Origin: Dokdonella_A sp963758365
GTDB taxonomy: Bacteria; Pseudomonadota; Gammaproteobacteria; Xanthomonadales; Rhodanobacteraceae
Reading direction: 5' to 3'
Length of the DNA stretch: 64,000 nt
Assembly: GCA_963758365.1 (NCBI GenBank)
Contig: CAVWVB010000001.1
Coordinates: 2,852,001-2,916,000, forward strand
Shown piece by piece: positions 43,063 through 51,288 of the stretch. The notes under the pieces are model-generated. The model did not search any database. It was not told the DNA's origin and was given only the letters and a program-made list of their open reading frames with translations. Made by a program: the position numbers and the translations under genes. Position 1 is the stretch's first letter. Each line of letters begins with the position of its first letter.

Positions 43063-44862
43063 ATGGCTCGTCTCATCTTCCTCGCCCTAGCCGCCTGTCT
43101 CGCTTCGCCACGACACGCGCAGGCCTTCAACGTCTACAAGGTCGGCGGCGATGCCGACTGTCCGTACACCAGCATCCAGGACGCGGTCGATGCCGCGGCA
43201 GCCAATCCCGGCGCGGACTACGTCTGGCTCGCGATGAATCGGTCGTACACGGGCGAGCATGTCGTGGTCAACAATGATACCGACGGCGTGATCATCGTCG
43301 GTGGTCTCACCGACTGTGACGACATCGACGTCGATACCCGGACGACGACCGTCAGTGGCGCCGGCAACGGCGGCAGCGCGGTGTTCACGATCCGCGGCAA
43401 CACCAGCGTGCTGCTGCAGAACCTGTTCATCACGGGAGCGAGCCGCAATGGCGACGCGAACGGCGGCGGCGTCGACTTCGACGGCAGCGGCTTTCTCGGC
43501 CTGCGCTTGAGTTCGGTGTCGCAGAATGCGACCGGCTACGGCGGCGGCGTCAATGCGAAGGGTGACGGCGGCCACGTCGATGTCGTGCTGGAGGACAACA
43601 CCCTGATCCTCAACAACACCGCTTATACGTCGGGCGGCGGCATTCGCGTCGAGGGTGACACGCGTCTTTATGTCCTGCAGCCGCAAACGCTGATCGCCTT
43701 TAACTCCGCGCTCGGCGGCTACGGCGGCGGCATCGAGGTGTTGGGACCGGCGCGCGCGGATATCGGCTCGCCCGGATACAACGGCCTCGGCGTCATCTAC
43801 TTCAACGATGCGCTGTACGGGGGCGGGATTTCGCTCAACGAAGACACGATCGAGGAAGGCGGTGTGGTGCGCGTATTCACGGTGGACGCCAACCATCCCA
43901 CGCAGGTTTCGAGCAACTCTGCGAGCGCCACGGGGGGCGCGATCTATATCGGCGGCGCCAATGGCAACGATCGACACAACTTCCTGTGCCTGTTCGATTT
44001 TCGTATTGACGACAACCTCGCCCAGGAAGGAGCCGCGATCTACTCCGAACGCAACGGGACGATTGCGATCAACGCGGCAGCCCTCGGAAACCCCGATCAG
44101 TGCACCTTGCCCGAACCCCCGCAAGATCTCGGTGCGGTTGCCTGTGCGCCAGGGACCGCGTGCAATGAGCTGAATCTCAATACCGCGGAAGACAGCGGCG
44201 GCAACCCGACCACAGGTTCGACGATTCTTCTGCAGTCCAACGCGTTTCTGACAGCGAACCGGTTCGGCGCGCGCAACAATGGCGGCGCCCATGTCCTGCG
44301 CGAAGTCGCGGACGATTCCGACAGCGGCGCTGTTTTGTCCAACTGTCTGATTGCGGACAATGCGCTCACCCAGGAAGCGGTCGCGATGACGGACGGTGAC
44401 GACGCGATCGGCCAACTCAACATCAGTTCCTGCACGATCGCGGGCAATACGATCGGATCGCAGCACGTCATCGCGGCGCGGCACGCGTTCTGGCTGGTCG
44501 ACAGCATCGTCGACCAGATCGGCCACCCCACCGTCAGTTTCAGCGGAAATGTCTTCAACGTCGACTACGTGCTCAGCAACGACACGTCGACGCTGCCGAT
44601 GAAGGTCGGCATCGTGCTCGGCGAACCGGACTTCCTGGACGCCGCGCACGGCGACTATCATCTGATGCCGACCTCCGCCGGCGTCGATTTCGCACCTGCC
44701 GCGGGCGGTCTGGATCTCGATGGCGCACCCAGAACGGTGAACCTGCCGATTGGCGACGCGTTCGGACCTCTGGATCTTGGCGCGTACGAAATCCAGCTCG
44801 GTAGCGTCGTCGGCTGCGCAAATGTCGATACGATCTTCTGCGACGGTTTCGAGGCAAACTAG
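43063..44862 (+). CDS. Secreted beta-helix repeat protein with DGF tail (paralogue 1)
   Basis: A 599-residue exported protein. Signal peptide MARLIFLALAACLASPRHAQA. The mature start FNVYKVGGDADCPYTSIQDAVDAA resembles pectate-lyase-like/choice-of-anchor Q proteins. The centre has Gly-rich right-handed beta-helix rungs, including GGGIRVEGDTRLYVLQPQTLI and GGGIEVLGPARADIGSPGYNG, shared with the paralogues at 47.4, 51.3 and 53.7 kb. A conserved CAPGTACNE Cys pair and the anchor-Q closing block (GDYHLMPTSAGVDFAPAAGG, LDLGAYEIQ) precede the tail CANVDTIFCDGFEAN. It is probably surface-exposed or released. No catalytic residues of a polysaccharide lyase can be named, so the activity is unknown. GGGAG precedes the ATG. 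Confidence 0.88.
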   Translation: MARLIFLALAACLASPRHAQAFNVYKVGGDADCPYTSIQDAVDAAAANPGADYVWLAMNRSYTGEHVVVNNDTDGVIIVGGLTDCDDIDVDTRTTTVSGAGNGGSAVFTIRGNTSVLLQNLFITGASRNGDANGGGVDFDGSGFLGLRLSSVSQNATGYGGGVNAKGDGGHVDVVLEDNTLILNNTAYTSGGGIRVEGDTRLYVLQPQTLIAFNSALGGYGGGIEVLGPARADIGSPGYNGLGVIYFNDALYGGGISLNEDTIEEGGVVRVFTVDANHPTQVSSNSASATGGAIYIGGANGNDRHNFLCLFDFRIDDNLAQEGAAIYSERNGTIAINAAALGNPDQCTLPEPPQDLGAVACAPGTACNELNLNTAEDSGGNPTTGSTILLQSNAFLTANRFGARNNGGAHVLREVADDSDSGAVLSNCLIADNALTQEAVAMTDGDDAIGQLNISSCTIAGNTIGSQHVIAARHAFWLVDSIVDQIGHPTVSFSGNVFNVDYVLSNDTSTLPMKVGIVLGEPDFLDAAHGDYHLMPTSAGVDFAPAAGGLDLDGAPRTVNLPIGDAFGPLDLGAYEIQLGSVVGCANVDTIFCDGFEAN

Positions 44863-45168
44863 TTGCTTCGTGCGCGCGCGTCGGGGCAGGGTTTCACCTG
44901 CATCACAGGAATCCTCGTCCGCGCGAACGCGGGACCTGCCGCTCTGTCCGCAGGGTCACCGGACCAGGATCGGCAAACAACCTGACCGTCTGCACTGAGC
45001 CCGGCGACGCGCTTTTTGCGGGTGCAGCGCAGCGAGGTCGAAGCACGCCCTTCGCCTCCGCGTCCCTGGCACCATGTCCGCGTTGAACGAAAGCGCTTCG
45101 ACCGCGCATCCGCCGATGGCCCCCCGCATTCTCGTCGACCCTGGGCCGAAAACGCTCTTGCCATCGCA
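44863..45168. other. Gene-free spacer before paralogue 2
   Basis: No gene is seen. It carries no T-run terminator that I could identify; its 3' end runs into the second promoter element, with the shared context ATCGCATGGCACAA also found before paralogue 5. Confidence 0.5.
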
Positions 45169-45197
45169 TGGCACAAACAGTCGCCGCGGTTCGTTCT
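45169..45197 (+). promoter_or_regulatory. ECF-type promoter element, copy 2
   Basis: TGGCACAAAC (45169-45178), 13 bp, CGTTCT (45192-45197). It lies 38 bp before the ATG at 45236. Confidence 0.75.
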
Positions 45198-45235
45198 CTT
45201 CCATTGACCATCAAGGTCACGCCGAGGAGAACTCC

Positions 45236-47035
45236 ATGGCAACCCCATCCCGACGCGTTCGGCGATCGATGTCACTGCAACACGATTCGAAGAACCTGCG
45301 GCCTCGCATACTTGCTTCTCTGACCATCACCGCAGTGCTCTGGTGCGTACAGGCGCATGCCGTGTTCACGGTCGGACCCAACTCCGATACGGCCTGCCAG
45401 TACCACGACATCCAGTCCGCGGTCGATGCCGCGCGCCAGCTCGGCGGACCCGACGTCATCCAGATTTCGCAGGGCAGCTACGCCGCGCAGTCGACCATTA
45501 CCGTCAACGACAGCGCCGATCTGCATATCGAAGGCGGCTTCGAGAGCTGCAGCAGCGGCAACCGCGTCGGCCGTTCGACCCTGGATGCGCAGGGCGCACA
45601 GGGCGGCTCGCTGATCGTCGATACCGGCTCCGGCTCGCTGACCCTGCTGCACCTGGTGCTGCAGAACGCATCCACGAGCGGTCCCGGCGGCGGCGTTTAC
45701 GCGGTGCTGGCCGGTCCGCTAGCGCTGTACGACGTGCTCGTCTACTTCAACCACGCCGCGTACGGCGGCGGCCTGTTCGTGAGCGGGTCGGACACTTTTC
45801 GGATGACCCTGACCCTGATCGATGTCGGGGTCAACAGCAATACCGCAGATGTCAACGGCGGCGGCCTCGACGTCGCCGATGCCGACGTCACGATCCTCGG
45901 CGGCAGTTATTTCCTGGCCAATCTCGCCAACGGTTCCGGCGGCGGCGGCGACGGCGGCGGCATCTGGGCGCTGGACAGCGATCTGCATGTCACCGCGCAC
46001 TCGCCGATTCCAAATCCGTTCATCGGATTCAACCAGGCAGCGCGCTACGGCGGCGGCGTCTATTTTGCCGGCACGCGAGGCAGCCTCGAATTCGGCATGT
46101 TCAACGACAGCGCGAGCGCCCCGCTGAGCATGACGCACAACGTCGCCCAATACGGCGGCGCCTTGTACATGGCCTCGTCCGGCACCCAGGTGCTGTCCTA
46201 TGCGGACTTCTGGAACGTCGTCATCGACGACAATATCGCGAACGACGCACCCGCGATCTTCATGTCGGCGAACGGCCAGAACACGACCACGGAGCTGCGC
46301 ATGGAGAAGTCGAGGCCCGGCGATGCGATTCCCGGATGCACCGCCGGCCTTGAATGCAATGCGATTCGCGATCATCAGCAACCGCTGGGCGGCGACCTGA
46401 TCGCGCTGTACGGCACCGACGAAGCGGTGGCGGCGTTCGACATGGAGCGCGGCCATCTGCACGACAACGACGCCGGGCAACTGATCTTTGCCTCGCAAGG
46501 CTACGTCCACATCGACGGCAGCCTGCTCGTGTCGAACACGGTCGGCGGCGATCTCATCGCCGCGCCCAACTCGACCACCCACGTCGCGAACAGCACGATC
46601 GCGAACAATTCGATCGGCGCAGCGGAAGTGATCTTCTCGCCATTGACGCCAGCGCTGGTGGAACTGTTCAACGACATTGCCGACCAGCCCGGCAAGGCGC
46701 TGGAAACACTCGGCAACAACGAGACGCTGAGCGTGCGCGACATACTGCTCAGCTTCGGCACGACGCTCGGTTCTGGCAGCGGCAGCAACGTGCAGCAGGG
46801 TTTGCCGCAGTTCATCGATCCGGCCAACGGCAATTTTCACATCAGCTTCGATTCCGAAGCGGTCGACCGTTCCGCGGCGAGCAACGATCCTGCGGATCCG
46901 CCGCCGCAATTCGATCTCGACGGTGGATCGCGGCCGCATGTTTTCAATTCGACCACCACACCCTACGACTTCGGCGCATACGAATACGGTTCGGTCGTCG
47001 ACTACCTCTTTGCGAACGGCTTCGATGCACCCTAG
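45236..47035 (+). CDS. Secreted beta-helix repeat protein with DGF tail (paralogue 2, divergent)
   Basis: A 599-residue exported protein. A GAGGAGA ribosome binding site decides the ATG at 45236. The signal peptide has a long n-region, then ILASLTITAVLWCVQAHA. The mature start VFTVGPNSDTACQYHDIQSAVDAARQ matches the family, and Gly-rich rungs (YGGGLFVSG, NGGGLDVADADV, YGGGVYFAG, YGGALYMAS) follow. The core is clearly more diverged than the other four, though the Cys pair survives as CTAGLECNA and the closing block as YDFGAYEYG. The tail is DYLFANGFDAP: Asn replaces Asp in DGF and both tail cysteines are missing. It keeps the common promoter element. Confidence 0.85.
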   Translation: MATPSRRVRRSMSLQHDSKNLRPRILASLTITAVLWCVQAHAVFTVGPNSDTACQYHDIQSAVDAARQLGGPDVIQISQGSYAAQSTITVNDSADLHIEGGFESCSSGNRVGRSTLDAQGAQGGSLIVDTGSGSLTLLHLVLQNASTSGPGGGVYAVLAGPLALYDVLVYFNHAAYGGGLFVSGSDTFRMTLTLIDVGVNSNTADVNGGGLDVADADVTILGGSYFLANLANGSGGGGDGGGIWALDSDLHVTAHSPIPNPFIGFNQAARYGGGVYFAGTRGSLEFGMFNDSASAPLSMTHNVAQYGGALYMASSGTQVLSYADFWNVVIDDNIANDAPAIFMSANGQNTTTELRMEKSRPGDAIPGCTAGLECNAIRDHQQPLGGDLIALYGTDEAVAAFDMERGHLHDNDAGQLIFASQGYVHIDGSLLVSNTVGGDLIAAPNSTTHVANSTIANNSIGAAEVIFSPLTPALVELFNDIADQPGKALETLGNNETLSVRDILLSFGTTLGSGSGSNVQQGLPQFIDPANGNFHISFDSEAVDRSAASNDPADPPPQFDLDGGSRPHVFNSTTTPYDFGAYEYGSVVDYLFANGFDAP

Positions 47036-47108
47036 CCCGCGCGCTGTCCAGTAGCCCGCGCGCGACGGCCTGCCACTGAGTTCCCGCACGGATATGGGCA
47101 GGTGCATC

Positions 47109-47281
47109 GATCGTCGTCCCCGCGACGGCGGGGACCCAGTGACCTTCACCATGAAGCCACTGGATTACCTGCCGCTGCCGCGGCATGCCCTTCGGGACAT
47201 TCGCCAGTGCGAATGTCCCTTCACGTCGCCGGATCGCGACGTTCGACCTGCCCCAACATTCCCGCCTGCGGGAATGACGGA
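47109..47281. repeat. Three-hairpin intergenic element (REP/MITE-like)
   Basis: It contains GTCCCCGC-GACG-GCGGGGAC (47116-47135), GGGACATTCGC-CAGT-GCGAATGTCCC (47194-47219, perfect 11-bp stem) and ATTCCCGC-CT-GCGGGAAT (47258-47275). The end hairpins resemble dispersed intergenic repeats of this bacterial group. It occupies most of the 371-bp gap between paralogues 2 and 3; nothing else is seen there except the promoter element. Confidence 0.75.
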
Positions 47282-47340
47282 CGCCTTGCGAGCGCGGCAA
47301 TGGCGGGCCTTCCGCCGGTGCGGGGACAAGAATCCATGCA

Positions 47341-47369
47341 TGGCACAAACACCCGCGATTGCTCGTTCT
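47341..47369 (+). promoter_or_regulatory. ECF-type promoter element, copy 3
   Basis: TGGCACAAAC (47341-47350), 13 bp, CGTTCT (47364-47369). It lies 37 bp before the ATG at 47407 and ~65 bp after the last hairpin of the intergenic repeat. Confidence 0.75.
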
Positions 47370-47406
47370 CCTTCAGTACCCACGCGGGCATTTCGAGGGG
47401 ATTGCC

Positions 47407-49245
47407 ATGGCACGCTCAATCGGTCGTTTCGGTTGTCTGCGGGCGCTGCTCGTCGCCATGGCGGGCTTTTTCGGCGCGGCGCAAACCGCTTGCGCGTTCA
47501 TTGTCTACAAGGTCGGTGGCGACGCCGACTGCCCCTACACGAATATCCAGGACGCGATCGATGCGGCGGCCGCCAACCTCGGCGAGGACTACGTCTGGAT
47601 CGCCAACAACCAGAGCTATACCGGTCAGCAGGTCCATGTCGCCAACCAGGACGTCGACATCGAGGGCGGATTCACCGACTGCAACGATTTCGATCCCGGC
47701 AACGACTACACGACGATCAGCGGCGCGGGCAACGGCGGCGGCGCAGTGTTCACGATTACCGGCACCAGCCGCGTGTTTTTCGGCAATCTTCTGATCCGCG
47801 GGGGCCAGCGCAACGGCGACGCCACCGGCGGTGGCATCGAATTCGACGGCACCGGCGGCGTGACGCTGCAAACCACGACCCTCACCCAGAACTACGCAGG
47901 TTATGGCGGCGGCATCAACATGAAGGCGAGCGGCGGCCCCGCGGTGCTGACCCTGCTGCACGACAGTGCGGTTCTGCTCAACACCGCGTACACCTCGGGA
48001 GGGGGCATCCGCATCGAGGGCGATACGCGCCTGTTCGTGCTCGCGCCGTACACGCTGATCGGCTACAACCATGCGCAGGACGGATACGGCGGTGGCATCG
48101 AGGTGCTTGGTCCTGCGCGCGCCGATATCGGCTCGCCCGGCTACAACGGCGGCGCGGTGCTCCAGTTCAACGACGCCCAATACGGCGGCGGCATCGCGGC
48201 GCTCGCGATCAACGACCAGCAGGATGCCACGGTACGTCTGTTCACGACCGATCCGCAGCATCCGGTTCAAATCGTCGACAACAGCGCAGCGGCGACCGGT
48301 GGCGGCATCTATCTCAAGCCTTTGCAAGGCATTGACAGTCAGGCGCATGCGTCGCTGTGTGCGTCCGATTTTCGCATCGACGACAACCTCGCACAGGAGG
48401 GTGCCGCGGTCTACGGCGACGAGGACAACGACGGCCTCGGCTTGTATCTCGGTGCAAACGTCCTGTTCAATCAGAACTCGCCGTGCGGACCGGAAACGCC
48501 TCCGGCGCTTGGCGCGGTTCCGTGCGCGCCCGGTGTCGCCTGCAACGAGATCGATCGCAATCTGGCGCAGGACAGCAACGGCCAGCCGACGCCTGGCGCG
48601 GCGATCCTGATCCAATCAGCCGGATCCTTCCTCGCCGAGCGCTTCAGCATGCGCGGCAATCTGGGCGCGCATGCGCTGCGCGGCGTCGAGGCTGGCCGGA
48701 TTTCGCTGCAGGACTGCCTGCTCGCGGACAACCAGGCGACGCAGGAACTGATCAACGTGTCCAGCGACTTCGTCGGCCCCTTTTCCATGCAGAACTGCAC
48801 CCTGGCGGACAACCAGATCGGAGCGTCGCCGGTCCTTCTCGTGAGTGCGAATTCCAATTCCGTCACCCTGCTCGACAGCATCGTCCACCAACCCGGCGTG
48901 CTGACGCTCGACGCAGCGAACGCGAATCCGCTCACGGTCAACTACATGCTATCGACCGACATCTCGACGCTGCCCGGGCTACCCGGGGTGATCCAGGGTG
49001 AACCCAGCTTCGTCGATGCGGCAAACGGCGACTATCACCTGCAGGCGTCTTCGCTCGGCGTCGACTTCGCGCCGGCTGCCGGCGGCAGCGATCTCGATCG
49101 CAACCCGCGCACGGTTGATCTGCCCGGCGTGCCGAACGTGCATGGTCCGCTCGATCTCGGTGCCTACGAGCTTCAGTCCGGCACCGTCGTCGTCACTTGC
49201 GCCAACGCCGACACGATCTTCTGCGATGGCTTCGACGGCGGCTGA
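47407..49245 (+). CDS. Secreted beta-helix repeat protein with DGF tail (paralogue 3)
   Basis: A 612-residue exported protein. GAGGGGA precedes the ATG at 47407. Signal peptide with hydrophobic core RALLVAMAGFFGAAQTACA. The mature protein begins FIVYKVGGDADCPYTNIQDAIDAA, nearly the same as paralogue 1. Shared blocks: GGGIRIEGDTRLFVLAPYTLI, GGGIEVLGPARADIGSPGYNG, CASDFRIDDNLAQEGAAVY, CAPGVACNEIDRNLAQDSNG, GDYHLQASSLGVDFAPAAGG and LDLGAYELQ. The tail is VTCANADTIFCDGFDGG. Clustered Asp/Asn/Gly in the turns would suit Ca2+ or sugar contact, but no active site can be assigned. No terminator was found in the 270 bp downstream. Confidence 0.88.
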   Translation: MARSIGRFGCLRALLVAMAGFFGAAQTACAFIVYKVGGDADCPYTNIQDAIDAAAANLGEDYVWIANNQSYTGQQVHVANQDVDIEGGFTDCNDFDPGNDYTTISGAGNGGGAVFTITGTSRVFFGNLLIRGGQRNGDATGGGIEFDGTGGVTLQTTTLTQNYAGYGGGINMKASGGPAVLTLLHDSAVLLNTAYTSGGGIRIEGDTRLFVLAPYTLIGYNHAQDGYGGGIEVLGPARADIGSPGYNGGAVLQFNDAQYGGGIAALAINDQQDATVRLFTTDPQHPVQIVDNSAAATGGGIYLKPLQGIDSQAHASLCASDFRIDDNLAQEGAAVYGDEDNDGLGLYLGANVLFNQNSPCGPETPPALGAVPCAPGVACNEIDRNLAQDSNGQPTPGAAILIQSAGSFLAERFSMRGNLGAHALRGVEAGRISLQDCLLADNQATQELINVSSDFVGPFSMQNCTLADNQIGASPVLLVSANSNSVTLLDSIVHQPGVLTLDAANANPLTVNYMLSTDISTLPGLPGVIQGEPSFVDAANGDYHLQASSLGVDFAPAAGGSDLDRNPRTVDLPGVPNVHGPLDLGAYELQSGTVVVTCANADTIFCDGFDGG

Positions 49246-49515
49246 TCGCGGGCGCAGTGAGGCGCGGCCGTACCCACCGCGGGCCAGCGGCGTGTTCTGG
49301 GCCCGCGTTCGGCGCGCACGACCGACACTCGCTTGCCGCAGGTTCGGTCCGAACCTTGTCGCGTCTTTCAAGGCCGAACCAAGGTACCGGCTATCGACCC
49401 GATGTCGGACTCGCGCGGATGCCGGCCCGATCCCGATCCGCCGCGGTCGCGGCGATGTCACAGTCCGGCGCGTTTCACCGTTCTTCATGATGATTTCCTC
49501 CGGGCTGCCGATGCG

Positions 49516-50967
49516 ATGAAACGATCCGACCTCCCATACCCGCTGCGCCGGCGGCCCGTGTCCGTCGGGCTCGCACTGGCGCTGTGCACCGGCGCGGCGT
49601 CGAACCTTGCCGGCGCGCCGGTCGCACCCGCTGCGCACGCGCTGTCAGCCCTGCAGGCCGTTTCGCCGAGCGCATTCGCGCCGCACTGGCTGCGCAATCC
49701 GCCGCAAACGCCGCAAGGCGGCCTCACGACGATCGTGCAGAACTGCGACGACAGCGGCCCGGGCAGCCTGCGCGACGCGTATTTCAATGCGGTGGACGGC
49801 GAGACCATCGATCTCAGCCAGCTCGCCTGCAGCACGATCACGCTGACCAGCGGCGCGCTGACCGATTCGCTCTCCGCAGCGGCCGTCTCCCTGAACGGAC
49901 CCGGAAAATACAACCTGACCATCGACGGCAACCACGCCGGGCGCGTGTTCGTGCACAACGGCAGCGGCGAGTTGAGCCTGAACGGATTGACCATTGCGAA
50001 TGGCAGCTACAGCGGCACCTACGGTGGCGGCTGCATCTATTCCCATGGCGACGTCAACCTGCAGGCGACGATCGTGACCGCGTGCTCGATGTCGTCCAGC
50101 GGCACCGCAAGAGCGTTTGGCGGCGCGATCTACGCGCTCGGCGGCGTCAATCTGACCCTCAGCACGGTGAGCGGTTCCACCGCGCATGCCGCCTCGGCGG
50201 ACAGCGCGGGCGCGGGCGTATGGGCCAATCGCGTACAGATCGCGGGGAGCACGATCAGCGGCAATACCGTATCCGGCGATGGCAGCCATTACGCGCGCGG
50301 TGGCGGCGTCTTCGTGCTTGGCGACGCGCAGATCGCCTATTCGACGATCTCGGGCAACCAGGCCGACAGCGGCGCGGGCGCGTTCTTCGTCGGCGCGACG
50401 TCCTATCCGATGCGGATCATCGACAGCACGATCTCGGGCAATCACGCAAGCGGCGCTGCGGGTGGCGTCTATTCGAAATACCGCCCGCTGCAGGTGTTCA
50501 ACAGCACGATCGCGCAGAACACCGCGGGCTTCGAGTTCGGCGCCGGCCTCTATCTCGCTTCGGCCACCGAGCTCGAAAGCACGATCGTCGCGAACAACAC
50601 CTCGCAGGACGGCCTCTACGCATCCGACATCGGCGGACCGGCGACGACGACGCTGACCGGCGCGAACAATCTGATCGTCGCCTCGACGCTGAGCGTGCCG
50701 CCGGACACGATCGCCGCGGCGCCGATGCTCGGTCCGCTGCAGGACAACGGCGGACTGACCCATACCCAGGCGCTGCTGCCGGGCAGCCCGGCGATCGATC
50801 ACGGCAACAACGTGACCGGGATCCTGTACGAGCAGCGCCTGCTCGACCTGCAGACGAGCCAGTTCTACGAACGCGTGGTCGGCCCGAGCGCCGACATCGG
50901 CGCGTTCGAATTCGGATCGCCCGATCGAATCTTCACCGACGGCTTTGAGTTCAACGTCGAGCCTTGA
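49516..50967 (+). CDS. Choice-of-anchor Q beta-helix protein with DGF tail
   Basis: A 483-residue exported protein of a different subfamily from its neighbours. Signal peptide MKRSDLPYPLRRRPVSVGLALALCTGAASNLAG. The mature part opens with LTTIVQNCDDSGPGSLRDAYFNAVDGETIDLSQLACSTITL, the usual start of choice-of-anchor Q/polymorphic-outer-membrane-like beta-helix proteins. Rungs repeat STISGN and SGAGAFFVG-type phrases. It closes with LLPGSPAIDHGNN, VGPSADIGAFEFG and the tail PDRIFTDGFEFNVEP. It lacks the TGGCACAA promoter element of the other five genes and has no clear Shine-Dalgarno sequence, so it may be read through from paralogue 3 (270 bp upstream). A decayed piece of a copy of this gene is at 53252-53317. 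Confidence 0.86.
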   Translation: MKRSDLPYPLRRRPVSVGLALALCTGAASNLAGAPVAPAAHALSALQAVSPSAFAPHWLRNPPQTPQGGLTTIVQNCDDSGPGSLRDAYFNAVDGETIDLSQLACSTITLTSGALTDSLSAAAVSLNGPGKYNLTIDGNHAGRVFVHNGSGELSLNGLTIANGSYSGTYGGGCIYSHGDVNLQATIVTACSMSSSGTARAFGGAIYALGGVNLTLSTVSGSTAHAASADSAGAGVWANRVQIAGSTISGNTVSGDGSHYARGGGVFVLGDAQIAYSTISGNQADSGAGAFFVGATSYPMRIIDSTISGNHASGAAGGVYSKYRPLQVFNSTIAQNTAGFEFGAGLYLASATELESTIVANNTSQDGLYASDIGGPATTTLTGANNLIVASTLSVPPDTIAAAPMLGPLQDNGGLTHTQALLPGSPAIDHGNNVTGILYEQRLLDLQTSQFYERVVGPSADIGAFEFGSPDRIFTDGFEFNVEP

Positions 50968-51225
50968 GCACCGCAGGGGCCTTGCTCCCGGCTTGATCGG
51001 AGTCGATCCCGGCACGACGCTGGAGTGATAGCCCGCATACTCCCCGGTCCGACTCCCGGGCCTGCCGTCGAAACAACGGTATCGCGTTCACTTGCCTGCC
51101 TCGCCGAAAGGTTGCCGGGCGCGCCGCCCCAGTACGCGCATGTGCGTCGCCCCGGCCGCATGTCTGCCGACGGTGCGCGCGCGGACTGCGTGTCGACTCC
51201 ACGAAAAAAAACGCTTCGGTCAGCG
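50968..51225. other. Gene-free spacer before paralogue 4
   Basis: No gene is seen. It ends in an A-rich run (ACGAAAAAAAACGC) directly before the fourth promoter element; that run could act as an upstream promoter element. Confidence 0.5.
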
Positions 51226-51254
51226 TGGCACAAGCAGCCGTGATCGCCCGTTCT
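51226..51254 (+). promoter_or_regulatory. ECF-type promoter element, copy 4
   Basis: TGGCACAAGC (51226-51235), 13 bp, CGTTCT (51249-51254). It lies 34 bp before the ATG at 51289, and a run of eight As lies ~20 bp upstream. Confidence 0.75.
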
Positions 51255-51288
51255 CCTCAATGCCGGCCCGGCAATCGAGGAGACCACC

